From NCBI GenBank assembly GCA_902493275.1, contig CABUOQ010000009.1:1-59197 (forward strand): DNA of 59,197 nucleotides, written 5' to 3'. Both the position numbers and the translations under genes were made by a program. The DNA is from an uncultured Bacillota bacterium. GTDB lineage: Bacteria; Bacillota_I; Bacilli_A; RFN20; CAG-449. Below, in pieces: positions 46,164 through 55,048 of the stretch. The notes under the pieces are model-generated. The model had not been told where the DNA came from, did not search any database, and worked only from the letters and a program-made list of their open reading frames with translations. Within the stretch, counting starts at the first letter, position 1; the number at the start of each line of letters is the position of its first letter.

Positions 46164-46899
46164 AATCAGTCCTCTTATATATTTCAAAGAATACCTTTGA
46201 TAATTGTGTGCGATAATATGGTTCTTTATCTAAATCAATTAATTTAACAATCTTACCTTCATTTATAATTGCCACACGATTACAAATCTTAGCTACCATA
46301 TCTAAATTATGGCTAGTGACAAATACTGTACGCTTATGTGAAGCGAATTCTTTCATAACATTGACTAAGCTTTGATAGACCATAACATCAAGACCAACCG
46401 TAGGTTCATCTAAAATCCAAACTTTAGGATTATGAATCATTGAGGCCATCAAACCTAATTTTTGTTTCATACCATGAGAATATTCTTTTATCTTACAATT
46501 TAAATCCTTTAACGGTAAATCAAATTTTTGAATTAATAATTGTAAATTCTTTTTAAAGATATCTGGTTTGACGTCATAAATAGAGGCCACAAATGAAAGA
46601 TATTCATTTCCAGTCATCATCTCATATAAACATGGTTCTGATGGAACATAGCCAAACTTTTTCTTAGCTTGTAAAGGTTGATCTTTAATTGACATACCAT
46701 CGATAGCAATGGAGCCTTTTTCAAAATTTTTACTTCCAATAACGCAATCAATAGTCGTAGATTTACCTATTCCATTTTTACCGATTAAGCCAAAAATTTC
46801 GCCTTCATAGACTTCTAAAGATAATCCTTTAATAACATCTTTTTTACCATAGGATTTATATAAATCATCAATTGATAATACTACTTTTTTATCATCCAT
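46153..46899 (-). CDS. ABC transporter ATPase
   Basis: A 248-residue ATPase of the exporter type. Walker A is GKNGIGKST (about 38-46), signature YSHGMKQKLGL, and Walker B VWILDEPTVGLD. Order and length match CcmA-type ATPases that drive ABC-2 permeases. GAGGAAAG precedes the ATG. It comes three bases after the DUF2357-like gene and overlaps the permease gene, so the complex is expressed together with the McrBC-like pair. Confidence 0.92.
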   Translation of the reverse strand: MDDKKVVLSIDDLYKSYGKKDVIKGLSLEVYEGEIFGLIGKNGIGKSTTIDCVIGSKNFEKGSIAIDGMSIKDQPLQAKKKFGYVPSEPCLYEMMTGNEYLSFVASIYDVKPDIFKKNLQLLIQKFDLPLKDLNCKIKEYSHGMKQKLGLMASMIHNPKVWILDEPTVGLDVMVYQSLVNVMKEFASHKRTVFVTSHNLDMVAKICNRVAIINEGKIVKLIDLDKEPYYRTQLSKVFFEIYKRTDYVS

Positions 46900-46902
46900 A
46901 AA

Positions 46903-48315
46903 CTACTTTCCTCCAAATCCTTTAACCCATATATAAGATTTTCTATTTAATGTGATATACGTCCATTTGCCTTTACATCCAGAGCAGTTATAATTAACTC
47001 CATCAAAATGCACACTTCTTTTACCACATAATGGACAAATTTTAGAATATGTATCTTCATCCCCTACAAATAACATATGATAACTTTGGAAAAGATTATT
47101 TAAGGCTTCCTCTTGATCATCATCTTTATAAAAGGAAACTGTTAATACTCCATTATAATAATTTGTATTGTTTCTTAGGGTAATGAGACAGACATCATCA
47201 TAGCCCTCATTTTTTTTCTTTTTTAATAATTCTTGATATTCTTTAAGATTTTCACGGTTTAATTCAAGCGACAAAACAATATAATAAGTAGCTAATTGTT
47301 CTAAAGTATCCTCATCATATTTCTCTCTAATCTTTTTTGCCGTGACAATAAATCCGTACTCTTGTGGATCTTTTTTTATTGAGAAGGTAAAAATCTTATC
47401 TTGTAAGTGAATAGCTCTATTAAATTTTAAACCTCTAGATGTCGAACTTATCTTAACATCATTAATCATTTCATTAAAACGATACTTATCTTGTAAATCA
47501 TGCAAAATTCTAAATAATACATAATCTTGATAAAGTGGTAAAAAATAACTCTCATCATGAGATGATATATATTTTTTATAAAAACGATAACATATATTGT
47601 ATCGACGATCTTTTAATAAAACATTAGTTAAGATTATCTCTTTACGATTAGCTTTATGCTTACTAACTTCTTTATAAAATGGTGTCGAAAATAAAGTCGA
47701 ACATCTTTTCAATAATTTATTGACTTTTTCTGATGTTTCCTTAGTTGAATTTTCATTATTAAATAAAATACCTTCATAAGGGAACCTTGAAGCATTTAAT
47801 GTTGCAAAAACACCATATTTGTTATAAGAGAAATTATCAGTTTCAAAATATGTTTTAATGCTTCCAATCTTTTTTTCATATATTCTAGATAAAGAAATTA
47901 GTTCTTCATTAATGAATGCGAGAACTTTGCAAATAAAGATATTCTCATAACGTACAATAGTATCTGTTGATTCATTTACACGAACATATTCTGGTGACAT
48001 CAAGCCATTTTTTCTTTTCCATAGTGATGAATCTTCAAGTGTTTTCTTCACTGATGTGCTATCGATATTACTAGCCTGTTCACTTCTAACGATACTGTCT
48101 TCAGTTTTAATAGTTATCTGAGGTTTGCGAACAATAGAAATAATTGTCTCTATCACTTCTTTAGCATCTTTAATAAAACCTTGGTCTTCGCTATTTTGAT
48201 ATGGACCATATAAAGTAACGCTATTTAAATTATTTTTTAACGTCTTGAAAGAAGAAGACTCGAAAATCTTCTCCTTAGCAAATAATTTAAAATACTCCTC
48301 TTTATATGAAATCAT
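46903..48315 (-). CDS. DUF2357/McrC-like protein with C-terminal zinc ribbon
   Basis: A 470-residue protein that resembles the DUF2357 (McrC-like) family: a segment with RKNGLMSPEYVRV followed by DTIVRYENIFICKVLAFI (about 105-135), the usual dtxENxF pattern. In McrC-like nucleases a PD-(D/E)xK domain follows; the matching part here (IHLQDKIFTFSIKKD) lacks a clear D...ExK set, so nuclease activity is doubtful. The C-terminus is a zinc ribbon, CPLCGK and CSGCKG near 428-455. It lies five bases after the AAA+ gene, as McrC follows McrB. Confidence 0.6.
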   Translation of the reverse strand: MISYKEEYFKLFAKEKIFESSSFKTLKNNLNSVTLYGPYQNSEDQGFIKDAKEVIETIISIVRKPQITIKTEDSIVRSEQASNIDSTSVKKTLEDSSLWKRKNGLMSPEYVRVNESTDTIVRYENIFICKVLAFINEELISLSRIYEKKIGSIKTYFETDNFSYNKYGVFATLNASRFPYEGILFNNENSTKETSEKVNKLLKRCSTLFSTPFYKEVSKHKANRKEIILTNVLLKDRRYNICYRFYKKYISSHDESYFLPLYQDYVLFRILHDLQDKYRFNEMINDVKISSTSRGLKFNRAIHLQDKIFTFSIKKDPQEYGFIVTAKKIREKYDEDTLEQLATYYIVLSLELNRENLKEYQELLKKKKNEGYDDVCLITLRNNTNYYNGVLTVSFYKDDDQEEALNNLFQSYHMLFVGDEDTYSKICPLCGKRSVHFDGVNYNCSGCKGKWTYITLNRKSYIWVKGFGGK

Positions 48316-48320
48316 TTAAA

Positions 48321-50135
48321 CTATAACCTCTTTAACATTCTGTCAATTTCTTGGATTGATTTATTAAAACTATCTTTATATAAATCATTTATCATATCTT
48401 TGAGTTCTAATAATCCTTGTTTAACATATTCTTCAAAACGACCTTCTAGTTTATAAAGAATCTTTCTTGTAAATAAGAAGTCTAAAGCTTCTTCTTTAGT
48501 TCCTCCACAAGCGATAAAAGCTGGAACAAATAAAGAAATTTGATTCGAGATACGATTACCAAAAGTTAAATCAAAAGTATCATATGTGAAATCAGATAAT
48601 TTTTTAAATTTTTCAAAATCTTCTTTAGTCATATTAAACTTTGGATTATTTTGTGCCGTGACAAATAAATTGTTTAATGTATCATATGAAATCTTAATTG
48701 GTAAGACTTCTTCATTAACCTCAAATGGTTCGTTACGATCTTCAAAGTCGATGGTAATTGCTCTATCGTAAACCTTATCAGTGATGGTATAAGTTGAATC
48801 ATCTTTATTAGCAGTACCAACAAAGAAAGTATTTACTGGAATCATCACCTTACCATCAATAATATGTCTAGGAGCTTCAAATGAATAAGGAAGTTGCATT
48901 AAGTTTATTTTCCATTCACTTGATGGATATTCTAATATTGATAAGAAATCAGCAAAATAATATTCAATACGTGATAAGTTAAGTTCATCTAATACCATGA
49001 TATTAACTTCACTCTCAGTATAACTTGCTTTATATAATCTCTTCAAGAAATCAGTTTCATTAAATGCTTTGGAAAAATCATTATAATAACCTAATAATGA
49101 TGTACGATCTCTCCAAGTAGCTTGAACTGGTGTAAAGAAAGCATCACTTGACAAGAAATTTGCTAAATATCTTGGCAAGGAAGATTTACCTGTACCAGAT
49201 AGACCTTCAAGAATTACTAATCTGGTAGTTGAGAAACTAGAGATAAATTCTCTAATCGTTCTTAAATCGAAATATAATTTTTGACTAGCCAAATATTTAT
49301 GGAAACGAGTACATATCTCTTCAAGAGTTATATCTTCACTTTCAACTGGAGCAACTCCAAATTCATATTGAGAATCAATAGCGCACAATCCAGGGAAGAT
49401 TTTTTCTTTATCTTTTAAGACATCGCCTTCAATAAGTGTTCCTCCACCATTACTAATACCACCTGCAAGTGTTCCGTTAGCGGTAATTTTTCCTTCTTCA
49501 ACAGGAACATCTAGTGAATTAGTTAAATCCGATTCAAGTTTATTTTCTGCAGCTTTTTCAAGTTCTCTTTCCGCTCTTTCTTCTTCATCATTTGCATCTT
49601 TTTTGCCAAAGAAACGGAATGGTGAATCAATGTTTTTAAAGTTTACAATTAAAACAAATATTGCAAATATAATGCTTGCTAAGACTATATAAATAAGTCC
49701 ACCAATTAATAAACTTTGCCATATCATTCTAACTGTAAAAGTGAATTTATTCCATGAATATGGAAGTTGTAATAGGACTGATAAACCAAAAGATAGAACA
49801 AGACAAATTAAAATAGTAATTATGTATTGCGATATATATTTTTTTGCAGTTGCTTTATCTTCATAATATTTTGCCAATCTCACTTCATAAAGTATCGCGG
49901 CAATACAGATAAATGTATAGGCGGCAATTAATAAGTAAGTGACATAATCAGTTACCGTAAGATTAAATACTGGAAAGCCAAGTAAACCGGCAAAAAGAGC
50001 GATTGGATTGTTCTTTTTAACAAATCCTCCTCCAGCATCTAAACATATTAAAGTAAAAGTTTGTATTAAAAGAAAAAAGAATAATAATGCTAAAAATATT
50101 AAATTTTTTCTTGTAAAGTGCGTCTTTCTTTTCAT
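48321..50135 (-). CDS. Membrane-anchored McrB-like AAA+ ATPase
   Basis: A 604-residue protein with an unusual build. Residues 1-165 hold four membrane helices (about 12-30, 62-82, 104-124, 138-164), then a charged linker (about 175-245), then an AAA+ domain of the McrB/MoxR type: Walker A GLSGTGKSS at 311-319, ATWRDRTSLLGYYND (339-353, the McrB-like insert region), Walker B NIMVLDELN at 378-386, and sensor FVGTANKDD. Normal McrB has a DNA-binding N-terminus instead. Neighbours are a SipW-type peptidase and a DUF2357 gene, which suggests work at the membrane on secreted protein rather than restriction. Confidence 0.8.
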   Translation of the reverse strand: MKRKTHFTRKNLIFLALLFFFLLIQTFTLICLDAGGGFVKKNNPIALFAGLLGFPVFNLTVTDYVTYLLIAAYTFICIAAILYEVRLAKYYEDKATAKKYISQYIITILICLVLSFGLSVLLQLPYSWNKFTFTVRMIWQSLLIGGLIYIVLASIIFAIFVLIVNFKNIDSPFRFFGKKDANDEEERAERELEKAAENKLESDLTNSLDVPVEEGKITANGTLAGGISNGGGTLIEGDVLKDKEKIFPGLCAIDSQYEFGVAPVESEDITLEEICTRFHKYLASQKLYFDLRTIREFISSFSTTRLVILEGLSGTGKSSLPRYLANFLSSDAFFTPVQATWRDRTSLLGYYNDFSKAFNETDFLKRLYKASYTESEVNIMVLDELNLSRIEYYFADFLSILEYPSSEWKINLMQLPYSFEAPRHIIDGKVMIPVNTFFVGTANKDDSTYTITDKVYDRAITIDFEDRNEPFEVNEEVLPIKISYDTLNNLFVTAQNNPKFNMTKEDFEKFKKLSDFTYDTFDLTFGNRISNQISLFVPAFIACGGTKEEALDFLFTRKILYKLEGRFEEYVKQGLLELKDMINDLYKDSFNKSIQEIDRMLKRL

Positions 50136-50138
50136 AAT

Positions 50139-51185
50139 TTACTCCTTTAATTTGTTTTTGATTTCTTCAAGCGTTTTCTTTTCTTCATCAGGTGTTAGTT
50201 CTTTCTTTTTTAAATTATCAATTTCACTAGCGCTAATTTTGATATTTGTGTCATCTTTAGAAACAACATATAAAGTGTTATCTTCACTAATATTTCCTGA
50301 TGCCTTTTTTTCATATTCGCCATTTAAAAACTCATAAACATTTCCTTGATAATATATATATTGAATATAAGATGTCTTAAATTCATTAATGTCTAATGGA
50401 TCTTTAATAACTTCAAGGAGCATGCCAACTCGGTCATAGCAATCCTTTTTCAATTTTCCATAATACTTATCAAACATCCATAAGCAATATATAACCGCGA
50501 GAATCGTTACCATTCCTGAATATGATTGCAAAAACAAAACAATCATTCCCAATAATGGAACCCTTTGATTAGCATATCGCCCAATAATATCATCAAATGT
50601 TGAGACAAAAGAATCTGTAGCATTATTCGCATCGCCACGCGTATAATATTTTTTTATCCCATTTTCAGTTTCTATTTTTGTAATACGGTGAATTATAATT
50701 AAATTCTTATCATTTCGATAAGCGACAACATCGTATAATTTTAAATCATCTTCTTTTTTTACTCGATGAATTAAGATTAAATCGTAAGTTTGAAATTGGT
50801 TATCGAGATTATACGTATTTAAATAATCATTATCTTTATGTTTTTCGGACATTGACCCTGATGCCACAGTTAAAATAGCCGTATCACCAATAGGCATAAC
50901 ATTGTTCGTAAATTTAGAATATAAAGAGATGCTTAGAAACACTCCAAGCAATAATAATACTACAATCGAAACTGCTCTTTTTATATATTTTGCTTTCTTG
51001 TGGTTTCTCTTTTTACTTTTTTTCTGTATAAGTTCATTATCTAAAAGCTCTATATCTTTTTTACCAGATACAACTTCTTCAGAAGCTCCTTTACAATAGT
51101 GCGAAAAAAGAACAGTAAATACTATACAAAAAGATAGCAAAGAAATAATCGTAACCACAAGAGCAATAATTTCAATTTTGCTCAT
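50139..51185 (-). CDS. Signal peptidase I, SipW/ER type
   Basis: A 348-residue membrane protease. The Ser nucleophile is in SGSM (S111), and the base is His (H166 in IIHRI) rather than Lys, which marks the ER/SipW type. GDANNATD (184-191) is box E. Membrane helices are near 5-27, 68-90 and 205-225. It is longer than SipW (about 190) because of an N-terminal extra helix and a C-terminal cytosolic domain of about 110 residues. It sits between the gene for a SipW-type secreted protein and the AAA+ gene, so it should process that protein. Confidence 0.9.
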   Translation of the reverse strand: MSKIEIIALVVTIISLLSFCIVFTVLFSHYCKGASEEVVSGKKDIELLDNELIQKKSKKRNHKKAKYIKRAVSIVVLLLLGVFLSISLYSKFTNNVMPIGDTAILTVASGSMSEKHKDNDYLNTYNLDNQFQTYDLILIHRVKKEDDLKLYDVVAYRNDKNLIIIHRITKIETENGIKKYYTRGDANNATDSFVSTFDDIIGRYANQRVPLLGMIVLFLQSYSGMVTILAVIYCLWMFDKYYGKLKKDCYDRVGMLLEVIKDPLDINEFKTSYIQYIYYQGNVYEFLNGEYEKKASGNISEDNTLYVVSKDDTNIKISASEIDNLKKKELTPDEEKKTLEEIKNKLKE

Positions 51186-51233
51186 AAAAATTACACTTGC
51201 AACCTTTCTTAAAAATGCTTATTAAATACGCAA

Positions 51234-51261
51234 ATAGGGGTATCCAAAAGGATATCCCTAT
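51234..51261 (-). other. Hairpin between substrate gene and signal peptidase gene
   Basis: On the minus strand ATAGGGATATCC folds with GGATACCCCTAT around four T, with one mismatch. A short T stretch follows. It may stop part of the transcripts or protect the 3' end, so that the small secreted protein is made in excess over the machinery genes. Confidence 0.65.
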
Positions 51262-51281
51262 ATAAATTTAAAAATTAATGA

Positions 51282-51935
51282 TTAAGCGACAAAGCTTGTA
51301 GTTAATGTAACTTTAAATGTTGAATTATTTAAATTTCTAAGATTTTGTAAGCATTCAAGAGCTTCTGCATAGCCTTTGCCTTCCTCACCAGTAAAATATT
51401 CACATGGATTTTTAGTCTCAAAAGCAGAGCCCCAACCAAATTTTAAATTAATAGTGAAATCTTTAGTCAAATTATCTTTAGCAAAAGTAAGGGCTTCTGC
51501 TTTTGGAGTTGTATAAACTGCAGGTAATGTTACATAAGTACCAATAAGATTTTCGTAAGTTGCAGTACCGGTATATTCTGTTGTTGCAGTTATTTGAACT
51601 TTTTTTGTGTAATCAGAAACAGTTACAGTTCCCTTAATAGTAACATCTAAATCTTCTTCAGTCACGGTAGAAACAGAAGGATTAATTACATTATATGTTC
51701 CAGCCTTTGGGCCAAAATTAACCGCTACATCATAGCCTTCAGCACTAGTAGTAAGAGCCATGCTTACACTTCTATTATCAATAGTTGCGACAGAAACATT
51801 ACCATTTGCTTCAGCGCCTGTTTGTTGTCCAATTACCCAAGCAGCAAGACCTGTTGTTGCAGTCGCTACGATTGCAAAAGCACAGACACCGCCGATAATC
51901 CATTTACCTTTCTTTGAAATTCCTAATAATCCCAT
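51282..51935 (-). CDS. SipW-type secreted protein (TasA/camelysin-like)
   Basis: A 217-residue secreted protein. The N-terminus has the SipW-cognate signal pattern: basic GISKKGK, hydrophobic WIIGGVCAFAIVATATTGLAAW and a cut near AEA. The mature part of about 175 residues is all beta (VTIKGTVTV, VQITATTEY) and ends in a segment with FGWGSAF, NPCEYF and a second Cys, which could form a disulphide. This fits a subunit of a TasA-like fibre, though sequence similarity to TasA itself is weak. ATG at 51935 has AAGGAG five bases upstream. It is the first gene of the operon. Confidence 0.75.
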   Translation of the reverse strand: MGLLGISKKGKWIIGGVCAFAIVATATTGLAAWVIGQQTGAEANGNVSVATIDNRSVSMALTTSAEGYDVAVNFGPKAGTYNVINPSVSTVTEEDLDVTIKGTVTVSDYTKKVQITATTEYTGTATYENLIGTYVTLPAVYTTPKAEALTFAKDNLTKDFTINLKFGWGSAFETKNPCEYFTGEEGKGYAEALECLQNLRNLNNSTFKVTLTTSFVA

Positions 51936-51990
51936 AATATCTCCTTTCATATATTTAAAAATATCTATTTCTAAGATTATTTATGTTTTT

Positions 51991-52019
51991 ATTTTAATTT
52001 GAAACACTATGTTTGTCAA
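51991..52019 (-). promoter_or_regulatory. Strong promoter of the surface operon
   Basis: On the minus strand TTGACA (52019-52014) and TAAAAT (51996-51991) are 17 bp apart. A start near 51984 leaves a leader of about 49 bases before the first ATG. It is among the best sigma-A-like promoters in the window. Confidence 0.75.
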
Positions 52020-52205
52020 ATATTGAACGTATTTATTGTAAATAAGTCCACAAAATTGGCATTTTTGTTACTTTTTACTATAATTTTTGAAAAAAAATAT
52101 TATTTTTTATTATGTTAATTTTATTTTTTAAAATTTCTTTTCATCTTTATTTTAAATTAATGGGTTTTGTTTTATAATAAAAAATAGAGATGAAATTGAA
52201 AGGTA

Positions 52206-54956
52206 ATGCATACTTATATGAATAAAAAATCAAAAAAATTTAGAGTATTTAGATTCCTATGTTTTCTAGCGTATCTTGTATGCGCTGCTGTTCTTATCAT
52301 TGAATCATGTATGGATGGATCCTCATCGGCGAATCAAAGTAATGCCGTTGGTGGAACTATAGCTGACATATTTAATGACATCAGCGGAGACCAAACAGTT
52401 GCAGTTATTCCAACTGAAACTAATATAACTAATAAGATTGAACATGCCTATGTTGGTGACACATATACTATCAATGTTAAAGTATTACCTGAAGATTCCA
52501 CTTATCAATCTGTATCATATTCTTCTAGTAATGAAAGCGTCGCAACTATCGCGGATAATGGTTATATTAATTTTTTAAAAGCAGGAACGACAACATTTGA
52601 AGTTATTAATAGTTATAATATTGATTTAAAAGATTCGATGACTGTTGAAGTAAGTAATGTCGAAGCCACAAAAATAACTTCATCTATCAATAATGCTACA
52701 TATGATTCAAACACTGGTATATATACCTTATATAAAGGAACGCAATATACTATAAGCACAGCGTTTGAACCTGATAATACTACCATTAAAAATTTAAGTT
52801 ACAGCGTTGATAATTCTTATTTATCAGTTGATAGTTATGGTAGTATCACCCCTACAAAGCATTCGTTTGAAAATCTTTCAACAATTACAGTTTCTCATGG
52901 TTCATTAACTTCAAATATTAAAGCTAAAGTCATCGATAGAAATATTGTTCCTTTAACAAATATTGATGCAACATCCCAAGTAATTGAATTAACTGAAGGC
53001 GAATCTAAAAATGTTAGTTTTACATTTACACCAACTAATGCAACCTTCAAAGAATATACCTTATCATCATCTAACACTTCAATTGTAAGTGCTGGTGGAT
53101 CAAGAGTCACCGGAGTTAAAGCTTCAGATACTCCAATTACAATAACCGCGAAATCATCTTATTATAATGATGTGCAATGCACCTTCGATGTTAAAGTTAA
53201 TCCTCGACCAGCTTTAAGTAGCTTCTCAGCATATATTTCTGGAGGTATGGTAACCGGTCCTTCTGGAGAAAAATACTATCAATTACAAGTTGGCGATAGC
53301 AAAAATATATCCGTATCTAAACAGCCTCAGCTTGCAATAATTCATAGTTTAACATATTCATCTAGCAATTCTGATATCGCTACCGTCTCTTCAAGCGGAA
53401 GAATAACTGGTGTTAATCCAGGTTTAGTTGATATCACTGTAATAGCTGATGGAATGCAACAAGTTCTTAAATTAAATATTATTCCTAAACCAGTATCTGG
53501 ATTTGAAGATTTTGAAATCGTAGAATCAAGTCAAACAAATTATGTTCAATGTAATACTCCATTTAATGTCTCATCAATTGGTATTAATTGGACTCCATCT
53601 AACACTACCGATAAGGCAATAACATATACGTTAAATGGTTCAACATTAACTTCAAATACCATTACATTTACAAATCCAGGTCATTATATATTAGGTTTAC
53701 GTCATAATAGTTCCGCTAAATATAAAGAAGTGCACTTCTATGCCTATTATGATTTCTCAATCGAATATAGTACTCAAGAATTAGATTTAAATAATTTAAT
53801 TATCAATGATAGCTTTGAATTCAATATTAAATCTAATGATGAAAATCAATTACAAACTTATATAGTCGATAATGTTAATCGAGATTTATTATCTCTTGAA
53901 GAAATATCCACCAATACCTATAAGGTCAATGTTATTAGTGGCGGTAAAGCAAGTATTTCAATTACTCCTGTCATTCCAAGTGGTTATGTATTAGATAACT
54001 TCAAAAAGACTATAAGTATTAATTCCCATCATATTTATACTAAGCATTTACATATCAACGCTATTAAAGATGATAATGAAGCTAATCTTATCGATGCCAA
54101 TAATGGTCTAAGCATCTTTAAAAACGATAATGTCTATTTAAAGGCTAATATCGATAATAATTCAACTATTGCTAATGTCGTATATACTTCACTCGATGAA
54201 ACAAAATTATCGGTTGATAATAATGGTAAATTAATACCTCATGGAATTGGTATAACCGAGGTTAAAATTGAAGAGACATATTCTGGATTAAGCAAAATTA
54301 TTCCAATTAAAATTTATAATCATATTGAAATTGATACCGAAAATAGTTTTAATATTACTGGAGCTAAAGTTACCTATAATCAAACTAATAACTCTTTCAT
54401 TTTAATGAATGGTTTCAGTGCTAAAATAGCAGTTAATTTCACTGAGAATAGTACTTTCACAAATGTTAAATACTCTTCATCCAATGAGAAGGTTATTCAA
54501 GTAGGTAATGATGGTACGATGACTCCTTTATCCGTAGGCAAATCAGTTATCACCATGACAATTGATGATAAGATGACTGAAGCTATCTCAATATCGATAA
54601 ATATTGAAGTTGTCCGTCAAGATTTCATTACCGATATTCACAATTTCTTATTAAAAGTTAGAAAAGGTCTAGGTCACTTTGGAGCCTTCTTAGTATTTGG
54701 TATTTGTTCGACATTTACTTATCTATTATACTTTGATGGAAAGAAGTATTTCTTCTCTGTTCCACTTAACTTTGTTCAAGGCTTTGCAATAGCTTCGTTA
54801 ACCGAATATATACAAACATTTGTTCCAGGAAGATGCGGATTATTCTCCGACGTCTTGATAGATTTCAGCGGATTCATGATTGGCGCGGTAATCTTCACAA
54901 TAGGGATTATTGCTACTCATTATATCCGTATCGCTATTAAAAATAAAAAACGTTAA
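52206..54956 (+). CDS. VanZ-family protein with inserted Ig-like (BIG_2) domains
   Basis: A 916-residue membrane protein. Residues about 15-35 form a helix followed by IIESCMDGSSS, which is how VanZ domains begin. The other VanZ parts come only at 815-910: GLGHFGAFLVFG, then ASLTEYIQTFVPGRCG and LIDFSGFMIGAVI. Between them are about seven Ig-like repeats with the BIG_2 pattern (YSSSNESVATI, YSSSNSDIATV, YSSSNEKVIQV). The domain would sit outside the cell between helices one and two. AAAGG lies two bases before the first ATG; ATG at 52218 is another option. It is divergent from the surface operon. Confidence 0.85.
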   Translation: MHTYMNKKSKKFRVFRFLCFLAYLVCAAVLIIESCMDGSSSANQSNAVGGTIADIFNDISGDQTVAVIPTETNITNKIEHAYVGDTYTINVKVLPEDSTYQSVSYSSSNESVATIADNGYINFLKAGTTTFEVINSYNIDLKDSMTVEVSNVEATKITSSINNATYDSNTGIYTLYKGTQYTISTAFEPDNTTIKNLSYSVDNSYLSVDSYGSITPTKHSFENLSTITVSHGSLTSNIKAKVIDRNIVPLTNIDATSQVIELTEGESKNVSFTFTPTNATFKEYTLSSSNTSIVSAGGSRVTGVKASDTPITITAKSSYYNDVQCTFDVKVNPRPALSSFSAYISGGMVTGPSGEKYYQLQVGDSKNISVSKQPQLAIIHSLTYSSSNSDIATVSSSGRITGVNPGLVDITVIADGMQQVLKLNIIPKPVSGFEDFEIVESSQTNYVQCNTPFNVSSIGINWTPSNTTDKAITYTLNGSTLTSNTITFTNPGHYILGLRHNSSAKYKEVHFYAYYDFSIEYSTQELDLNNLIINDSFEFNIKSNDENQLQTYIVDNVNRDLLSLEEISTNTYKVNVISGGKASISITPVIPSGYVLDNFKKTISINSHHIYTKHLHINAIKDDNEANLIDANNGLSIFKNDNVYLKANIDNNSTIANVVYTSLDETKLSVDNNGKLIPHGIGITEVKIEETYSGLSKIIPIKIYNHIEIDTENSFNITGAKVTYNQTNNSFILMNGFSAKIAVNFTENSTFTNVKYSSSNEKVIQVGNDGTMTPLSVGKSVITMTIDDKMTEAISISINIEVVRQDFITDIHNFLLKVRKGLGHFGAFLVFGICSTFTYLLYFDGKKYFFSVPLNFVQGFAIASLTEYIQTFVPGRCGLFSDVLIDFSGFMIGAVIFTIGIIATHYIRIAIKNKKR

Positions 54957-54975
54957 CCATCCTGTTCTTTTCATA

Positions 54976-55024
54976 AAAAAAGCGCTACTTCTACACAAAC
55001 TCAAAACTCATGTAGCGCTTTTCC
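54976..55024 (+). terminator. Terminator of the VanZ/Ig-like gene
   Basis: AAAAGCGCTAC pairs with GTAGCGCTTTT across a 23-base loop. It starts about 20 bases past the stop. The A and T runs on the two sides could allow action in both directions. Confidence 0.75.
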
Positions 55025-55048
55025 TTTGCAAATTTTTACTTTATAAAA

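Noticed and set aside
50008..50337. 109-residue plus-strand open frame
   Set aside because: Overlaps the AAA+ and signal peptidase genes on the other strand; Ser/Phe-rich content is typical of antisense reading of AT-rich genes.
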